Part shown: piece by piece, positions 1-8,625 of the stretch
Position numbering within the stretch: position 1 is the stretch's first letter
Layout: every line of letters starts with the position of its first letter
Source of the DNA: Caballeronia jiangsuensis
Lineage (GTDB): Bacteria > Pseudomonadota > Gammaproteobacteria > Burkholderiales > Burkholderiaceae
Length of the DNA: 64,000 bases
NCBI GenBank assembly: GCA_000648925.1
Contig: JFHF01000018.1
Location: 1 to 64,000, forward strand
Reading direction: 5' to 3'
Translations under genes and position numbers: made by a program
The notes under the pieces: generated by a model
The model's input: only the letters and a program-made list of their open reading frames with translations
Told to the model about the DNA's origin: nothing
Databases searched by the model: none

Positions 1-325
1 GACCACGCCGATCTCGCGCTATCAACCCAGCCCGCGAGCGTATCCGGAGCGTCTGCCGCCGATCGAGTACGGCGACGCAGACGTGGTGCTTCGCGTGGGC
101 ATCAACGGCGAGGTGCGCTTCAAGTCGCACTGCTTCAAGGTTTCGAGTGCGCTGGCTGAGCTGCCCATCGCGTTGCGCGCCTGTAGCGAAACTGACGGGT
201 GCTACGACGTGTACTTTGTTCATCATCGCATCGATACCATCGACTTGAGGGAACGCGGCGAAAGGAGCTAAATGTGTTACCCATGTCCTGACACACCTGT
301 TACCTATGTCTCCGGTCTATACACA
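1..325 (+). mobile_element. IS481-family insertion sequence, 3' part
   Basis: The window opens inside an insertion sequence. The end of an IS481-type transposase gene is followed by about 50 bp of non-coding DNA ending in TATACACA at 318-325. IS481 elements usually begin TGT and end ACA, so the right end is placed at 323-325. The left end lies outside the window, so target duplication and completeness cannot be judged. The element ends about 85 bp downstream of the hpnB stop codon. Confidence 0.7.
2..271 (+). CDS. IS481-family transposase, C-terminal fragment (partial at window edge)
   Basis: This open frame runs from the first bases to a TAA at 269-271. It encodes the C-terminal part of a DDE transposase/integrase. 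The visible block PSPRAYPERLPPIEYG, followed by an alternating beta-rich tail ending VYFVHHRIDTIDL, is the usual C-terminal region of IS481-type transposases, downstream of the catalytic core. The DDE residues are upstream of the window. A GTG at 83 would be an internal start only, because the frame is open back to position 2. I assign the family from this C-terminal pattern and cannot tell whether the gene is intact. Confidence 0.75.
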   Translation, partial: TTPISRYQPSPRAYPERLPPIEYGDADVVLRVGINGEVRFKSHCFKVSSALAELPIALRACSETDGCYDVYFVHHRIDTIDLRERGERS

Positions 326-331
326 GCAGCA

Positions 332-364
332 AAGAAAGTGACTGCCGCCCCGCACAGGGGCAGT
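332..364 (-). terminator. Weak candidate terminator downstream of hpnB
   Basis: On the minus strand, about 45 nt after the hpnB stop, GCCCC pairs with GGGGC (357-361 with 347-351) around a 5-nt loop. A T-rich stretch, the complement of AAGAAAG at 332-338, follows. The stem is short, so this is tentative. It sits just outside the insertion sequence end. Confidence 0.35.
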
Positions 365-409
365 GCCAATAGACCACCACGAACACGGGACCCGGCGACA
401 AAAACCCAC

Positions 410-1612
410 CTACGACCCCTCCTGCCCCGGCGCCTGCACCCGCGCCTTCCACTGCCCGCCTTTCCCGCTCCAGTAACGCACAGCCGAGCCGATCGTCGCG
501 CTCACATAAAACAACGCGACGAGCGGCAAAAGCGGCGCCCACAACAGCGATCTGCGGTAATAGCGCAGCATCGGACCATACGCGATGCACATGAACGCCC
601 ACGCCGCGCACGCCGGCCAGGCTCGCGCGCCATAAGCCAGCGCGAGCACCGGCGGCGCGAGATAGATCACCGCCATGCCGAGCACGGTGCCAGCGAGCAG
701 CAGCGGCGAATAGCGCAACTGCGTGAAGGCCGTGCGGGCGATCATGTTCCAGATATCGCGCCAACTATCGTACGGACGCAGCGATTCGCTGCGATCGGCG
801 AGATCGAGGCGGATCGGGCGCGCGTCGTTGCGGCCCGCGCGATGCTTGATGCGCGCAGCGAGACTGCAATCGTCGATCAGTTCCTGGCGGATCGATTCGA
901 TCCCGCCCGCCTCCACCAGCGCCGAGCGTCGCACGAGCATGCAGCCGCCCGCCGCGCCGGCAGTCGGCTTCTTCACGTCGTTGACCCAGGCGAACGGATA
1001 AAGCTTCGCGAAGAAGAACACGAACGCCGGAATCAGCACCTTCTCCCACAGAGAATCGCAACGCAAACGCACCATCAGCGAGACCAGATCGCGGTCCTCG
1101 AGAATCGTGCGCGCGACGAGCTGCGTCGCGGCATCGGCCGGATGGTAGATGTCCGCATCGGTCAGGAGCAGAAACTCGGCGGGCAGACCGAGCGAATCGA
1201 TCGCGCCGATGCCCTGCGACTGCGCCCACACCTTGCCCGACCAGCCCGGCGGCAGCGGCTGCGCGGTCAGCACAGTCAGACGGTCTTCGAGCCCGAGATC
1301 GCGTGCGGCGGCAAGCGCGACCTGGGCGGTGCCGTCGGTGCTGTGGTCATCGACGACGATCACATGGAACGCGCCCGCGTAGTCCTGCTTCAGGAGCGAG
1401 CCGACCGCACGCCCGATGACGTCGGCCTCGTTGCGCGCCGGCACGACGGCCACGAGTGCGGGCCATGCGCCGCGACGCGCGATCTCCGCGTTGCCGACGG
1501 CGTGGACCGTCGTACCGGACAGCGCCGGCGCGGGTTCGGCGCGCCAGAAGCCGCCGCGGGCGAACAGCAGCACGATCCAGATCAAAAAAGACAGCCAGGC
1601 GATCAGTAGCAT
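410..1612 (-). CDS. hpnB: Hopanoid biosynthesis-associated glycosyltransferase HpnB
   Basis: This is a family 2 glycosyltransferase of about 400 residues with the HpnB layout. An N-terminal membrane segment (1-20) precedes a GT-A catalytic domain containing VVPARNEADVI (56-66), DDHSTDGT (88-95) and the nucleotide-sugar/metal motif TDAD (151-154). Several hydrophobic segments form the C-terminal third. HpnB proteins are associated with hopanoid loci and are thought to work at the inner membrane on the hopanoid side chain; the exact reaction is not settled. I chose the ATG at 1610-1612 because the protein then begins with the membrane segment typical of the family. The frame stays open to 1846, but that extension is arginine-rich and looks non-coding. 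No strong ribosome binding site is visible. The gene is divergent from ispH-hpnH, which also belongs to the hopanoid pathway. Confidence 0.88.
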   Translation of the reverse strand: MLLIAWLSFLIWIVLLFARGGFWRAEPAPALSGTTVHAVGNAEIARRGAWPALVAVVPARNEADVIGRAVGSLLKQDYAGAFHVIVVDDHSTDGTAQVALAAARDLGLEDRLTVLTAQPLPPGWSGKVWAQSQGIGAIDSLGLPAEFLLLTDADIYHPADAATQLVARTILEDRDLVSLMVRLRCDSLWEKVLIPAFVFFFAKLYPFAWVNDVKKPTAGAAGGCMLVRRSALVEAGGIESIRQELIDDCSLAARIKHRAGRNDARPIRLDLADRSESLRPYDSWRDIWNMIARTAFTQLRYSPLLLAGTVLGMAVIYLAPPVLALAYGARAWPACAAWAFMCIAYGPMLRYYRRSLLWAPLLPLVALFYVSATIGSAVRYWSGKGGQWKARVQAPGQEGS

Positions 1613-2043
1613 GAAATAAACGATTAGCTTGGAAACAGTGGCGCAGCCGGATGGCGCGGTCGACGGGGCGTTGCGCGAAAAATACACAAATCGAACGGCG
1701 CCGGGAGTCCGTCCGGAAGGCCGCCGGGCCGGGCGCAATGGCGCACATCGCGCCGCCATGCGGTCCGGGGCGCCCGACAGTTTACTGGGTTCTGAAAATT
1801 GCCGTATCGGCACGCGCCGGGCGGCTGCGCGCAGTGAAGCGGGCATTGAGCACCCAAAAAGGGAACGGGTTAGAATACGCGGTCAACTTCGGCGCGCAGA
1901 CCAAACCACCATGTATTTTTTCCGGTCTGCTTTCCCGGGGCGTTTTTAACGTCTCCGAGGCGCCGTGAAGGTCCAATCAAAGGAAAGCGCGAGCTTCGCG
2001 CCGGCTAACCCCGAAACCCGCGTCAGTCGGAGTTCGTTCGAAT
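1613..2043. promoter_or_regulatory. Divergent intergenic region between hpnB and ispH
   Basis: No gene is supported here. For ispH a possible promoter is TTGAGC (1846-1851) and TAGAAT (1871-1876). The 19-bp spacer is longer than ideal, so the call is weak. A T-rich patch follows at 1913-1922. ispH lacks a strong Shine-Dalgarno directly before its ATG. The minus-strand upstream part could hold the hpnB promoter; no clear hexamers were found. Confidence 0.35.
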
Positions 2044-3006
2044 ATGCGTATCATCCTTGCTCAACCCCGCGGCTTTTGTGCGGGTGTGGTCCGTGCGATC
2101 GAAATCGTCGATCGGGCCCTCGAACGACATGGCGCGCCCGTCTATGTGCGTCACGAGATCGTTCACAACCGTCATGTCGTCGATAATCTGCGCAGCAAGG
2201 GTGCGCGTTTCGTCGAAGAACTGGATGAAGTGCCGCACGGCGCGGTCGCGATCTTCAGCGCGCACGGCGTCGCGCAGAGCGTCGAGAAGGATGCGCAGAC
2301 GCGCGGTCTCGATGTGCTGGACGCCACCTGCCCGCTCGTCACGAAAGTTCACGTGCAAGGCCGCCAGTATGTATCGCAGGGACGCACGCTCATTTTGATC
2401 GGCCATGCGGGCCATCCGGAAGTCGAAGGCACGATCGGGCAGATTCCGGGCGAAGTCGTGCTGGTGCAAAGCGAAGCCGAAGTGGAGAAGATGACCCTCG
2501 CGCACGATACGCCCGTCGCCTACGTCACGCAGACCACGCTTTCGGTCGATGACACGCGCGGCATCATCGATGCCTTGCAGCGCCGTTTCACGGATATCGT
2601 CGGCCCGGACACGCGCGACATCTGCTACGCGACGCAAAACCGCCAGGCCGCCGTGCGCGAGCTGTCGAGCCAGGTGGATGTGCTGCTGGTGGTCGGCGCG
2701 ACCAACAGTTCCAATTCGAACCGCCTGCGGGAAATCGGCGCCGAAACCGGCGTTCCGAGCTACCTCGTCGCGGACGGTTCAGAGATCAGGCCGGAGTGGT
2801 TTGCCAATGTGCAGACGGTCGGCATCACCGCGGGCGCTTCGGCGCCCGAGGAAATGGTCAAACATGTGATCGATGCCCTGCGCGCGTTCGGAAACGTCGA
2901 AGTCACGACGATGAACGGCCGCGAGGAAAAGGTCGAATTCAAACTCCCCGCGAAGCTCACTCAGCCGGTCGCCGCCGTTGCGGCAACCGCGACTCGCGAA
3001 GAATAA
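2044..3006 (+). CDS. ispH: 4-hydroxy-3-methylbut-2-enyl diphosphate reductase (IspH/LytB)
   Basis: This is the last enzyme of the MEP isoprenoid pathway. It reduces HMBPP to IPP and DMAPP using a [4Fe-4S] cluster in the cytoplasm. The 320-residue length is normal. The three cluster cysteines are present: C12 in [13 protein letters not shown]96 in [11 protein letters not shown] and C194 in [10 protein letters not shown]. The substrate-site residues H41 ([10 protein letters not shown]), H74 (SAHGV) and H124/E126 (GHPEVEG) are also visible. The gene is followed after 13 nt by hpnH, so IPP/DMAPP supply and hopanoid side-chain synthesis are probably co-transcribed. Burkholderiaceae often carry more than one ispH, and this copy sits in the hopanoid context. 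Whether it is the only copy cannot be seen here. Confidence 0.95.
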   Translation: MRIILAQPRGFCAGVVRAIEIVDRALERHGAPVYVRHEIVHNRHVVDNLRSKGARFVEELDEVPHGAVAIFSAHGVAQSVEKDAQTRGLDVLDATCPLVTKVHVQGRQYVSQGRTLILIGHAGHPEVEGTIGQIPGEVVLVQSEAEVEKMTLAHDTPVAYVTQTTLSVDDTRGIIDALQRRFTDIVGPDTRDICYATQNRQAAVRELSSQVDVLLVVGATNSSNSNRLREIGAETGVPSYLVADGSEIRPEWFANVQTVGITAGASAPEEMVKHVIDALRAFGNVEVTTMNGREEKVEFKLPAKLTQPVAAVAATATREE

Positions 3007-3019
3007 GGAGAGGACGCAA

Positions 3020-4174
3020 TTGTCTATCCCGATGCTCCAGAAGGCCCGCGTAGGCGCCTACATCTTCAAGCAGCACCTCACGGGCACCAAGCGTTACCCG
3101 CTCGCGCTGATGCTGGAACCGCTGTTCCGCTGCAATCTCGCCTGTAACGGCTGCGGCAAGATCGACTATCCGGATCCGATCCTGAACCAGCGTCTGTCGC
3201 TGGAAGAGTGTCTCGGCGCCGTCGACGAATGCGGCGCGCCGGTCGTGTCGATCGCGGGTGGCGAGCCGTTGCTGCACAAGGAAATGCCGCAGATCGTGAA
3301 GGGCATCATGGCGCGCAAGAAGTTCGTGTATCTCTGCACGAACGCGCTCTTGATGGAAAAGAAGATGGACGACTACGAGCCGAGCCCGTACTTCGTCTGG
3401 TCGGTGCACCTCGACGGCGACCGCGAAGCGCACGATCACTCGGTTTCGCAGCCGGGCACCTACGACAAGGCCGTCGCCGCGATCAAGGAAGCGAAGCGCC
3501 GGGGCTTCCGTGTGAACATCAACTGCACGCTGTTCAACGATGCGGAACCCGAGCGCGTGGCGAAGTTCTTCGACACGCTCGGCCCGATCGGCGTCGATGG
3601 CATCACGGTCTCGCCGGGTTATGCGTACGAGCGCGCGCCGGATCAGCAGCACTTCCTGAACCGCGAAAAGACGAAGAACCTGTTCCGCGAAATCTTCAAG
3701 CGCGGCAACAATGGCAAGAACTGGTCGTTCAGCCAGTCGACGCTGTTCCTCGATTTTCTCGCGGGCAACCAGACGTATCAGTGCACGCCGTGGGGCAACC
3801 CGGCGCGTACGGTGTTCGGTTGGCAAAAGCCGTGCTATCTGGTCGGCGAAGGTTATGTGAAGACCTTCAAGGAACTGATGGAAACCACCGATTGGGACAA
3901 GTACGGCACGGGCAAGTACGAAAAGTGCGCGGACTGCATGGTCCACTGCGGCTTCGAGGCGACCGCCGTGATGGATACGGTGGCGCATCCGCTGAAGGCC
4001 GCGAAGATCGCTCTTTCGGGTCCGCGCACGACGGGCGCATTCGCGAAGGATCTGCCGATCGACAAGCAGCGCCCGGCCGAGTACGTGTTCTCGAAGCACG
4101 TGGAGATCAAGCTGGAAGAGATCGGCCGCACGCAGAAGAACAAGGGCGCGAAGACGGCTGCGGCGGTGAACTGA
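3020..4174 (+). CDS. hpnH: Adenosylhopane synthase HpnH (radical SAM)
   Basis: HpnH is a radical SAM enzyme that joins a 5'-deoxyadenosyl group to diploptene, giving adenosylhopane, the first step of side-chain elaboration. The protein is 384 residues. The radical SAM cysteine motif CNLACNGC (C38, C42, C45) follows a conserved N-terminus, and cysteine-rich sequence near the C-terminus (KCADCMVHC) fits an SPASM-like tail. I chose the TTG at 3020-3022, reading M-SIPMLQKARVGAY, because AAGGAGAGG lies 6-8 nt upstream and the start matches the usual family N-terminus. The next ATG, at 3032, has no such site. The ORF extends upstream to 2978 only by overlapping ispH. The gene ends before a strong terminator. 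It works with HpnG, encoded at 15115-15801. Confidence 0.93.
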   Translation: MSIPMLQKARVGAYIFKQHLTGTKRYPLALMLEPLFRCNLACNGCGKIDYPDPILNQRLSLEECLGAVDECGAPVVSIAGGEPLLHKEMPQIVKGIMARKKFVYLCTNALLMEKKMDDYEPSPYFVWSVHLDGDREAHDHSVSQPGTYDKAVAAIKEAKRRGFRVNINCTLFNDAEPERVAKFFDTLGPIGVDGITVSPGYAYERAPDQQHFLNREKTKNLFREIFKRGNNGKNWSFSQSTLFLDFLAGNQTYQCTPWGNPARTVFGWQKPCYLVGEGYVKTFKELMETTDWDKYGTGKYEKCADCMVHCGFEATAVMDTVAHPLKAAKIALSGPRTTGAFAKDLPIDKQRPAEYVFSKHVEIKLEEIGRTQKNKGAKTAAAVN

Positions 4175-4203
4175 GTCGCGCGTTAAACGTGTAGAAATGC
4201 GAG

Positions 4204-4234
4204 GGGCGGGTGACTTGGGTCATCCGCCCTTTTT
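4204..4234 (+). terminator. Rho-independent terminator of ispH-hpnH
   Basis: An 11-bp stem with one wobble pair (4204-4214 with 4219-4229), a 4-nt loop and TTTTT at 4230-4234 lie 29 nt after the hpnH stop codon. Confidence 0.85.
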
Positions 4235-4253
4235 GTTTCGATGTTCGCCGACC

Positions 4254-4403
4254 CTAATCCTTGAGGGCCTCCCAATCATCTACGCCGATGGGTTCCATCG
4301 GATCGATGTAGAACAGCACGCTCCCGCGCAACTCTTCGAGCGGCGAAAGGGTTTCATTGGCCGATGGCTGCATATCAGATATCGGCTTTTGATGATCTGT
4401 CAT
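4254..4403 (-). CDS. Small hypothetical protein (49 residues)
   Basis: I do not recognise this protein. From the ATG at 4401-4403 it is an acidic 49-residue product with no membrane segment or signal peptide. It begins MTDHQKPISDM, and the C-terminal half contains LEELRGSVLFYIDPMEP and ends WEALKD. GAGGG lies about 8 nt before the ATG and is a modest ribosome binding site. Upstream ATGs extend the frame to 4511, but that would place the gene across the cstA-side terminator. It lies alone between two terminators, so it is probably monocistronic. The short length leaves real doubt that it is expressed. Confidence 0.45.
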   Translation of the reverse strand: MTDHQKPISDMQPSANETLSPLEELRGSVLFYIDPMEPIGVDDWEALKD

Positions 4404-4514
4404 GTCGAAGTCCCTCATAAGTCCAAAAGTGAATTTGCTTTGAACCCCCTTTGAGTGGCGGGTTTCCGGAAGGCGTGGCTGAAGTTGTCGAAAATTGCCA
4501 TTTCCGCGCACGCA

Positions 4515-4546
4515 TAAAAAAACGCGACGGCTCTCACCGTCGCGTT
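4515..4546 (-). terminator. Rho-independent terminator of the cstA-ybdD operon
   Basis: A perfect 10-bp stem (4521-4530 with 4537-4546) has a 6-nt loop and is followed on the minus strand by a run of seven or more T (4515-4522). It lies 30 nt downstream of the ybdD stop codon. Confidence 0.9.
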
Positions 4547-4575
4547 CCCGTCAACCACTGCAAAGCAACATCAAC

Positions 4576-4770
4576 TCAACAACACTTCCCCGCCCCCGAT
4601 CCATACCTCGCCTCCTGACGCTCGCGGAAAAATTCCGCGTAGCTCATCATCGGCTTGTCGGGATGCGTCGTCTGCATATGCGTGACATACGCGTCGTAAT
4701 CAGGCATCCCGACCATCAGACGCATCGCCTGGCCGAGATACCGTCCTGCTTGCCGAAGATCGGTGAACAT
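4576..4770 (-). CDS. ybdD: YbdD/YjiX family protein (DUF466)
   Basis: This is a 64-residue protein of the YbdD/YjiX family, which is usually encoded directly after CstA/BtsT transporters. Visible family features are the start [20 protein letters not shown] and the segment DYDAYVTHM, followed by a cysteine-containing tail (GKCC). The biochemical role is not established. The constant pairing with cstA suggests an accessory to pyruvate/peptide uptake or its control. The ATG at 4768-4770 has AGGGAGCG upstream. The frame extends to 4812, but that would overlap cstA. It is 10 nt from the cstA stop codon and shares its operon and terminator. Confidence 0.88.
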   Translation of the reverse strand: MFTDLRQAGRYLGQAMRLMVGMPDYDAYVTHMQTTHPDKPMMSYAEFFRERQEARYGSGAGKCC

Positions 4771-4780
4771 CGTGCGCTCC

Positions 4781-6865
4781 CTAGTGGCCCGAACGAACCG
4801 CCGCGCCCGCACCCGCGGGCATCGCTTCGAAAGGCGTCTCGCGCACCGTCGGCTTCGTTTCGCGACGCGCGCGCAACACCGCCAGCACGCCGTACACCGC
4901 GATGCTCACCACCACGAAGATGAACAAGCCGGCAAGCGCCGCATCGACGTAATCGTTGAAGATGATCCGCTGCATCTCCGCGAGCGACTTCGCCGGCGCC
5001 ATCACCTTGCCCGCATCGTACGCATCCTTCAGCTTGCCCGCGTGCGCGAGGAAGCCGACCTTCGGGTTCGCGTCGAAAATCTTCTGCCAGCCGGCCGTCA
5101 ACGTGCAGATGAGCAGCCAGATCGTCGGCAGCAGCGTGACCCACGCATAGCGCTCGCGCTTCATCTTGAACAGCACGACGGTGCCGAGCATCAGCGCGAT
5201 GCCCGCGAGCATCTGGTTCGAGATGCCGAAGAGCGGCCACAGCGTGTTGATGCCGCCGAACGGATCGACCACGCCCTGATACAGGAAGTAGCCCCACGCG
5301 GCGACGCACAGACCCGTCGCGACGAGGTTGGCCGGCAGCGACTCCGTGCGGCGCAGCGCCGGATGGAACGTGCCGAGCAGATCCTGCAGCATGAAGCGGC
5401 CGGCGCGCGTGCCCGCATCGACGGCGGTCAGGATGAAGAGCGCCTCGAACAGAATGGCGAAGTGATACCAGAACGCCATCATCGCCGGGCCGCCGATCAC
5501 CTGATGGAGAATGTGCGCCATGCCGACCGCGAGCGTCGGCGCGCCGCCGGCACGCGCCACGATGGTCGTCTCGCCGACCGCCTTGGCCGTCGATGTCAGC
5601 ATGTCCGGCGTCAGCAGGAAGCCCCAGCTCGACACGGTCTGCGCAACCGCTTCGGGCGTCGAGCCGAGCAGCGCGGCGGGGCTGTTCATCGCGAAGTACA
5701 CGCCCGGCTCGATCACGCACGCGGCGACGAGCGCCATCATCGCGACGAACGATTCCATCAGCATTGCGCCGTAGCCGATGAAGCGCATGTTGACTTCGTT
5801 ATCGATCATCTTCGGCGTCGTGCCCGACGAGATCAACGCGTGAAAGCCCGACACCGCGCCGCACGCGATCGTGATGAACAGGAACGGGAACAGGTTGCCC
5901 GACCACACCGGCCCGCTGCCATCGACGAACTTCGTGAACGCCGGCATCTTCAGCTCCGGCGCGACGATCAGAATGCCGATCGCGAGGCCGAGAATCGTGC
6001 CGATCTTGAGGAACGTCGACAGATAGTCACGCGGCGCGAGCAGCAGCCACACCGGCAGCACCGACGCGACGAAACCGTAGCCGATCAGGATCCACACGAG
6101 CTGCACGCCGGTGAACGTGAAGTACGGCGCGAGCGTCGCGGATTCGGCGACTTGGCCGCCGTACACGATTGCGAGCATCAGGCCGATGAAGCCGATGATC
6201 GACACCTCGCCGATGCGGCCCGGACGAATGTAGCGCGTATAGACGCCCATGAAGAGCGCGATCGGAATGGTCGCCGCGACCGTGAACGTGCCCCACGGCG
6301 AATTGGTGAGCGCCTTTACGACGATCAGCGCGAGCACCGCGAGAATGATCACCATGATGAGGAACGCGCCGAAGAGCGCGATCACGCCGGGCACGGTGCC
6401 GAGCTCCATCTTGATGAGATCGCCGAGCGAGCGGCCGTCGCGGCGCGTCGAGATGAACAGGACGACGAAGTCCTGCACTGCGCCCGCGAACACCACGCCG
6501 CCGAGAATCCACAGCATGCCGGGCGTGTAGCCCATCTGCGCGGCCAGCACCGGGCCGACCAGCGGACCCGCGCCCGCGATCGCCGCGAAGTGATGCCCGA
6601 AGAGCACGTACTTGTTCGTCGGCACGTAGTCGAGGCCATCGTTATGACGAACGGCCGGCGTCATGCGCAGGCCGTCGAGTTGCAGGACCTTCGACGCAAT
6701 GAAGCGCGAGTAGAACCGGTAAGCGATGAGATAGACGCAGACCGCCGCGATGACGATCCATAGCGCGCTGATGCGCTCGCCGTGCGCGAGTGCAATAGTG
6801 CCGAATGCGAACGCGCCCAATAGCGCGAGCGCGATCCAGCCCAGGAATCCGGAAGCCCGATTCAT
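4781..6865 (-). CDS. cstA: Carbon starvation protein A family transporter (CstA/BtsT)
   Basis: This is a 694-residue inner-membrane transporter with about 16-18 hydrophobic segments along its length. Members such as E. coli CstA and BtsT import pyruvate, and some also import peptides, during nutrient limitation. Conserved family blocks visible include [27 protein letters not shown] near residue 60-85 and the segment [14 protein letters not shown] in the middle. The ATG at 6863-6865 has AAGGAGACGCC just upstream. ybdD follows in the same operon. A Cache-domain sensor kinase and NarL-type regulator are encoded divergently at 7198-9253, so pyruvate or a related carboxylate may be sensed by that pair and control this gene. 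That regulatory link is inference from position. Confidence 0.93.
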   Translation of the reverse strand: MNRASGFLGWIALALLGAFAFGTIALAHGERISALWIVIAAVCVYLIAYRFYSRFIASKVLQLDGLRMTPAVRHNDGLDYVPTNKYVLFGHHFAAIAGAGPLVGPVLAAQMGYTPGMLWILGGVVFAGAVQDFVVLFISTRRDGRSLGDLIKMELGTVPGVIALFGAFLIMVIILAVLALIVVKALTNSPWGTFTVAATIPIALFMGVYTRYIRPGRIGEVSIIGFIGLMLAIVYGGQVAESATLAPYFTFTGVQLVWILIGYGFVASVLPVWLLLAPRDYLSTFLKIGTILGLAIGILIVAPELKMPAFTKFVDGSGPVWSGNLFPFLFITIACGAVSGFHALISSGTTPKMIDNEVNMRFIGYGAMLMESFVAMMALVAACVIEPGVYFAMNSPAALLGSTPEAVAQTVSSWGFLLTPDMLTSTAKAVGETTIVARAGGAPTLAVGMAHILHQVIGGPAMMAFWYHFAILFEALFILTAVDAGTRAGRFMLQDLLGTFHPALRRTESLPANLVATGLCVAAWGYFLYQGVVDPFGGINTLWPLFGISNQMLAGIALMLGTVVLFKMKRERYAWVTLLPTIWLLICTLTAGWQKIFDANPKVGFLAHAGKLKDAYDAGKVMAPAKSLAEMQRIIFNDYVDAALAGLFIFVVVSIAVYGVLAVLRARRETKPTVRETPFEAMPAGAGAAVRSGH

Positions 6866-6977
6866 GGCGTCTCCTTAGTTATTGACCCGTCAGGTCGATG
6901 GATGCGCCGTGATAGCGCATTGGGCGGTAGTATTCGCTTTCGCCACGGCGCTTACAAGCGCATAACTACGTATGCGC

Positions 6978-6997
6978 GCTACGTGGCTTCACGTAGC
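6978..6997. promoter_or_regulatory. Perfect inverted repeat upstream of cstA, possible operator
   Basis: GCTACGTG (6978-6985) and CACGTAGC (6990-6997) form 8-bp arms around a 4-nt spacer. The site is about 110 bp upstream of the cstA start and just before the MITE-like repeat. NarL-type regulators bind inverted repeats, so this could be the site of the regulator at 8615. This is a positional guess. Confidence 0.4.
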
Positions 6998-7007
6998 GGA
7001 AAACCCG

Positions 7008-7195
7008 AGGGTCTGTTCGCATACAAAACGGCCATGCGAACGTCCCGAAATGCGCTGCAGGGCAAGGAGTGAGGAGCGCCGTTTGGCGAGCCCAAACAAG
7101 CGACGAACAACGCAGCCATGCGGCGCAGTTCGGGCGTTCCCGAAGGGTTGCCCTGCAAGGGCAACGCATGGCCGTTTTGTATGTGAACAGACCCT
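7008..7195. repeat. MITE-like palindromic repeat with 31-bp terminal inverted repeats
   Basis: The 31-bp segments at 7008-7038 and 7165-7195 are inverted copies with one mismatch. They begin AGGGTCTGTTC and end GAACAGACCCT. Shorter internal inverted matches continue inwards, for example GAACGTCCCGAA against TTCGGGCGTTC, and there is a small hairpin at about 7149-7165 (TTGCCCT/AGGGCAA). No transposase is encoded; frames inside are artefacts. I recall similar arginine-rich spurious ORFs from many Burkholderia-group genomes, which suggests a dispersed family, but this was not searched. The right end lies 2 nt before the kinase ATG. No clear target duplication is visible. Confidence 0.75.
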
Positions 7196-7197
7196 AG

Positions 7198-8625
7198 ATG
7201 AACCTTAAGGCTAAGATCTTCCTGCTCGCGATCGTTCCGTTCGCACTGGCGATCGGCGGCATCACCTACGGCGTACGCCAGCAGGCGCAATCGCTCGCGC
7301 AGGCGCAGCACGACACCACGCAGGCCGCGTACATGTCGAGCAAGGAGATCGAGCTGCGGCACTACGTCGAGATCGCGAAGAGCGCCATCGCGCCGTACTA
7401 CGACGCACCCGCCACCGATCCGCGCAGCGACGACGAACGCCGCCGCCTCGCGCTCGAGGCGCTGCAGCGCCTCGACTTCGGACAGGACGGCTACTTTTTC
7501 GTCTACACGATGCACGGCACGTCGCTCATGCATCCGCGCCAGCCGGATCTCGTCGGACGCGATCTCTGGCTGATGCGCGATCCGAACGGCGCGCTCACCA
7601 TTCAGGAACTCGTCAAACAGGCATCGAAAGGCGGCGGCTACGTGCGCTACGTCTGGCGGCGGCCGTCCACGGGCCTCCTCGCGCCGAAGCTCGGCTACGT
7701 GGTGCCGCTCGAACGCTGGGGCTGGATGATGGGCACGGGCATCTATCTGGAAGATGTCGAAACGACGCTTGCGCGCATCGATTCGCAGGCGGCCGCGAAC
7801 ATCGAACGCACGCTGATGTGGATCGGCGCGATCGCGCTCGCCGCGCTCGCGATCATCGCGGTATGCGGCGCGGTGCTGAACATCAGCGAGCATCGCAGCG
7901 CCGACGCGAAACTGAAGCGCCTCGCGCGGCAAGTCGTGGATTCGCAGGAACAGGAACGCGCGCGGCTGTCGCGCGAGCTGCACGACGGCATCAGCCAGAT
8001 GCTGGTCTCGGTGAAGCTGCTGCTCGAATCGGCGCTCGCGCGTTTCGAGCGCGGCGCGGCGCGCGAGCCGACCGCGGAAGCCGCGCTCGCGACGAGCCTC
8101 GGACGCCTCTCCGGCACGCTGCGCGAAGTGCGCCGCATCTCGCATGCGCTGCGTCCCGCGATGCTCGACGATCTCGGTCTCGCCGCCGCGCTTGAGCAAC
8201 TCGCGCGCGAGTTCGACGGACACGACGGCATCGAGGCGCGCTTCGAGGCGATGGACCACGGCAAGCCCTGCGCGACGCAGCGCGCGACCCTGCCCGATCC
8301 CGTCAACACCGTGCTGTTTCGCATCGCGCAGGAAGCGCTGACCAACATCGCGCGGCACGCGCAGGCGTCGCGCGCGGCGATCACGCTCGATATCGCAACT
8401 CACGCCGTCACGCTCGACATCACCGACAACGGCCGCGGCTTCGATGCGCACAGCGCGGTCTCCGACCCGGCGAGCGGCGTCGGCCTGCGCAACATGCGCG
8501 AGCGGCTCGACACGCTCGGCGGCACACTGGCGATCAGCTCGCAACTCGGCCGCACGTCGATCACCGCGCGCGTGCCGCTGCCGCTCGCCGCACCCAATCT
8601 TCAAGGACATACCGATGAGCGCTGA
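7198..8625 (+). CDS. Cache-domain sensor histidine kinase, NarX/DegS-type
   Basis: This is a 475-residue membrane sensor kinase. A first membrane segment (about 5-25) is followed by a periplasmic Cache domain (about 30-190, with GQDGYFFVYTMHGTSLMHP and GYVVPLERWGWMMGTGIY). A second membrane segment follows (about 205-230). The HisKA_3 dimerisation region has H262 in RLSRELHDGISQMLVSVK. The ATPase domain contains ALTNIARHAQASRAAI and DNGRGFD and the GVGLRNMRERL block. Cache domains of this kind bind small carboxylates, which fits the divergent pyruvate-type transporter. The ATG at 7198 matches the expected N-terminus, but the repeat ends 2 nt before it and no Shine-Dalgarno is visible. The gene overlaps its regulator by 11 nt. 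Confidence 0.9.
   Translation: MNLKAKIFLLAIVPFALAIGGITYGVRQQAQSLAQAQHDTTQAAYMSSKEIELRHYVEIAKSAIAPYYDAPATDPRSDDERRRLALEALQRLDFGQDGYFFVYTMHGTSLMHPRQPDLVGRDLWLMRDPNGALTIQELVKQASKGGGYVRYVWRRPSTGLLAPKLGYVVPLERWGWMMGTGIYLEDVETTLARIDSQAAANIERTLMWIGAIALAALAIIAVCGAVLNISEHRSADAKLKRLARQVVDSQEQERARLSRELHDGISQMLVSVKLLLESALARFERGAAREPTAEAALATSLGRLSGTLREVRRISHALRPAMLDDLGLAAALEQLAREFDGHDGIEARFEAMDHGKPCATQRATLPDPVNTVLFRIAQEALTNIARHAQASRAAITLDIATHAVTLDITDNGRGFDAHSAVSDPASGVGLRNMRERLDTLGGTLAISSQLGRTSITARVPLPLAAPNLQGHTDER

Noticed and set aside
272..1609. Long plus-strand frame opposite hpnB
   Set aside because: It lies antisense to a clear glycosyltransferase, is arginine-rich, lacks a ribosome site and reflects GC bias.
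4763..6763. Long plus-strand frame opposite cstA
   Set aside because: It is a shadow of the transporter on the other strand with no recognisable protein.
6972..7208. Frames inside the MITE-like repeat
   Set aside because: They arise from the inverted repeat; no family or ribosome site supports a protein.
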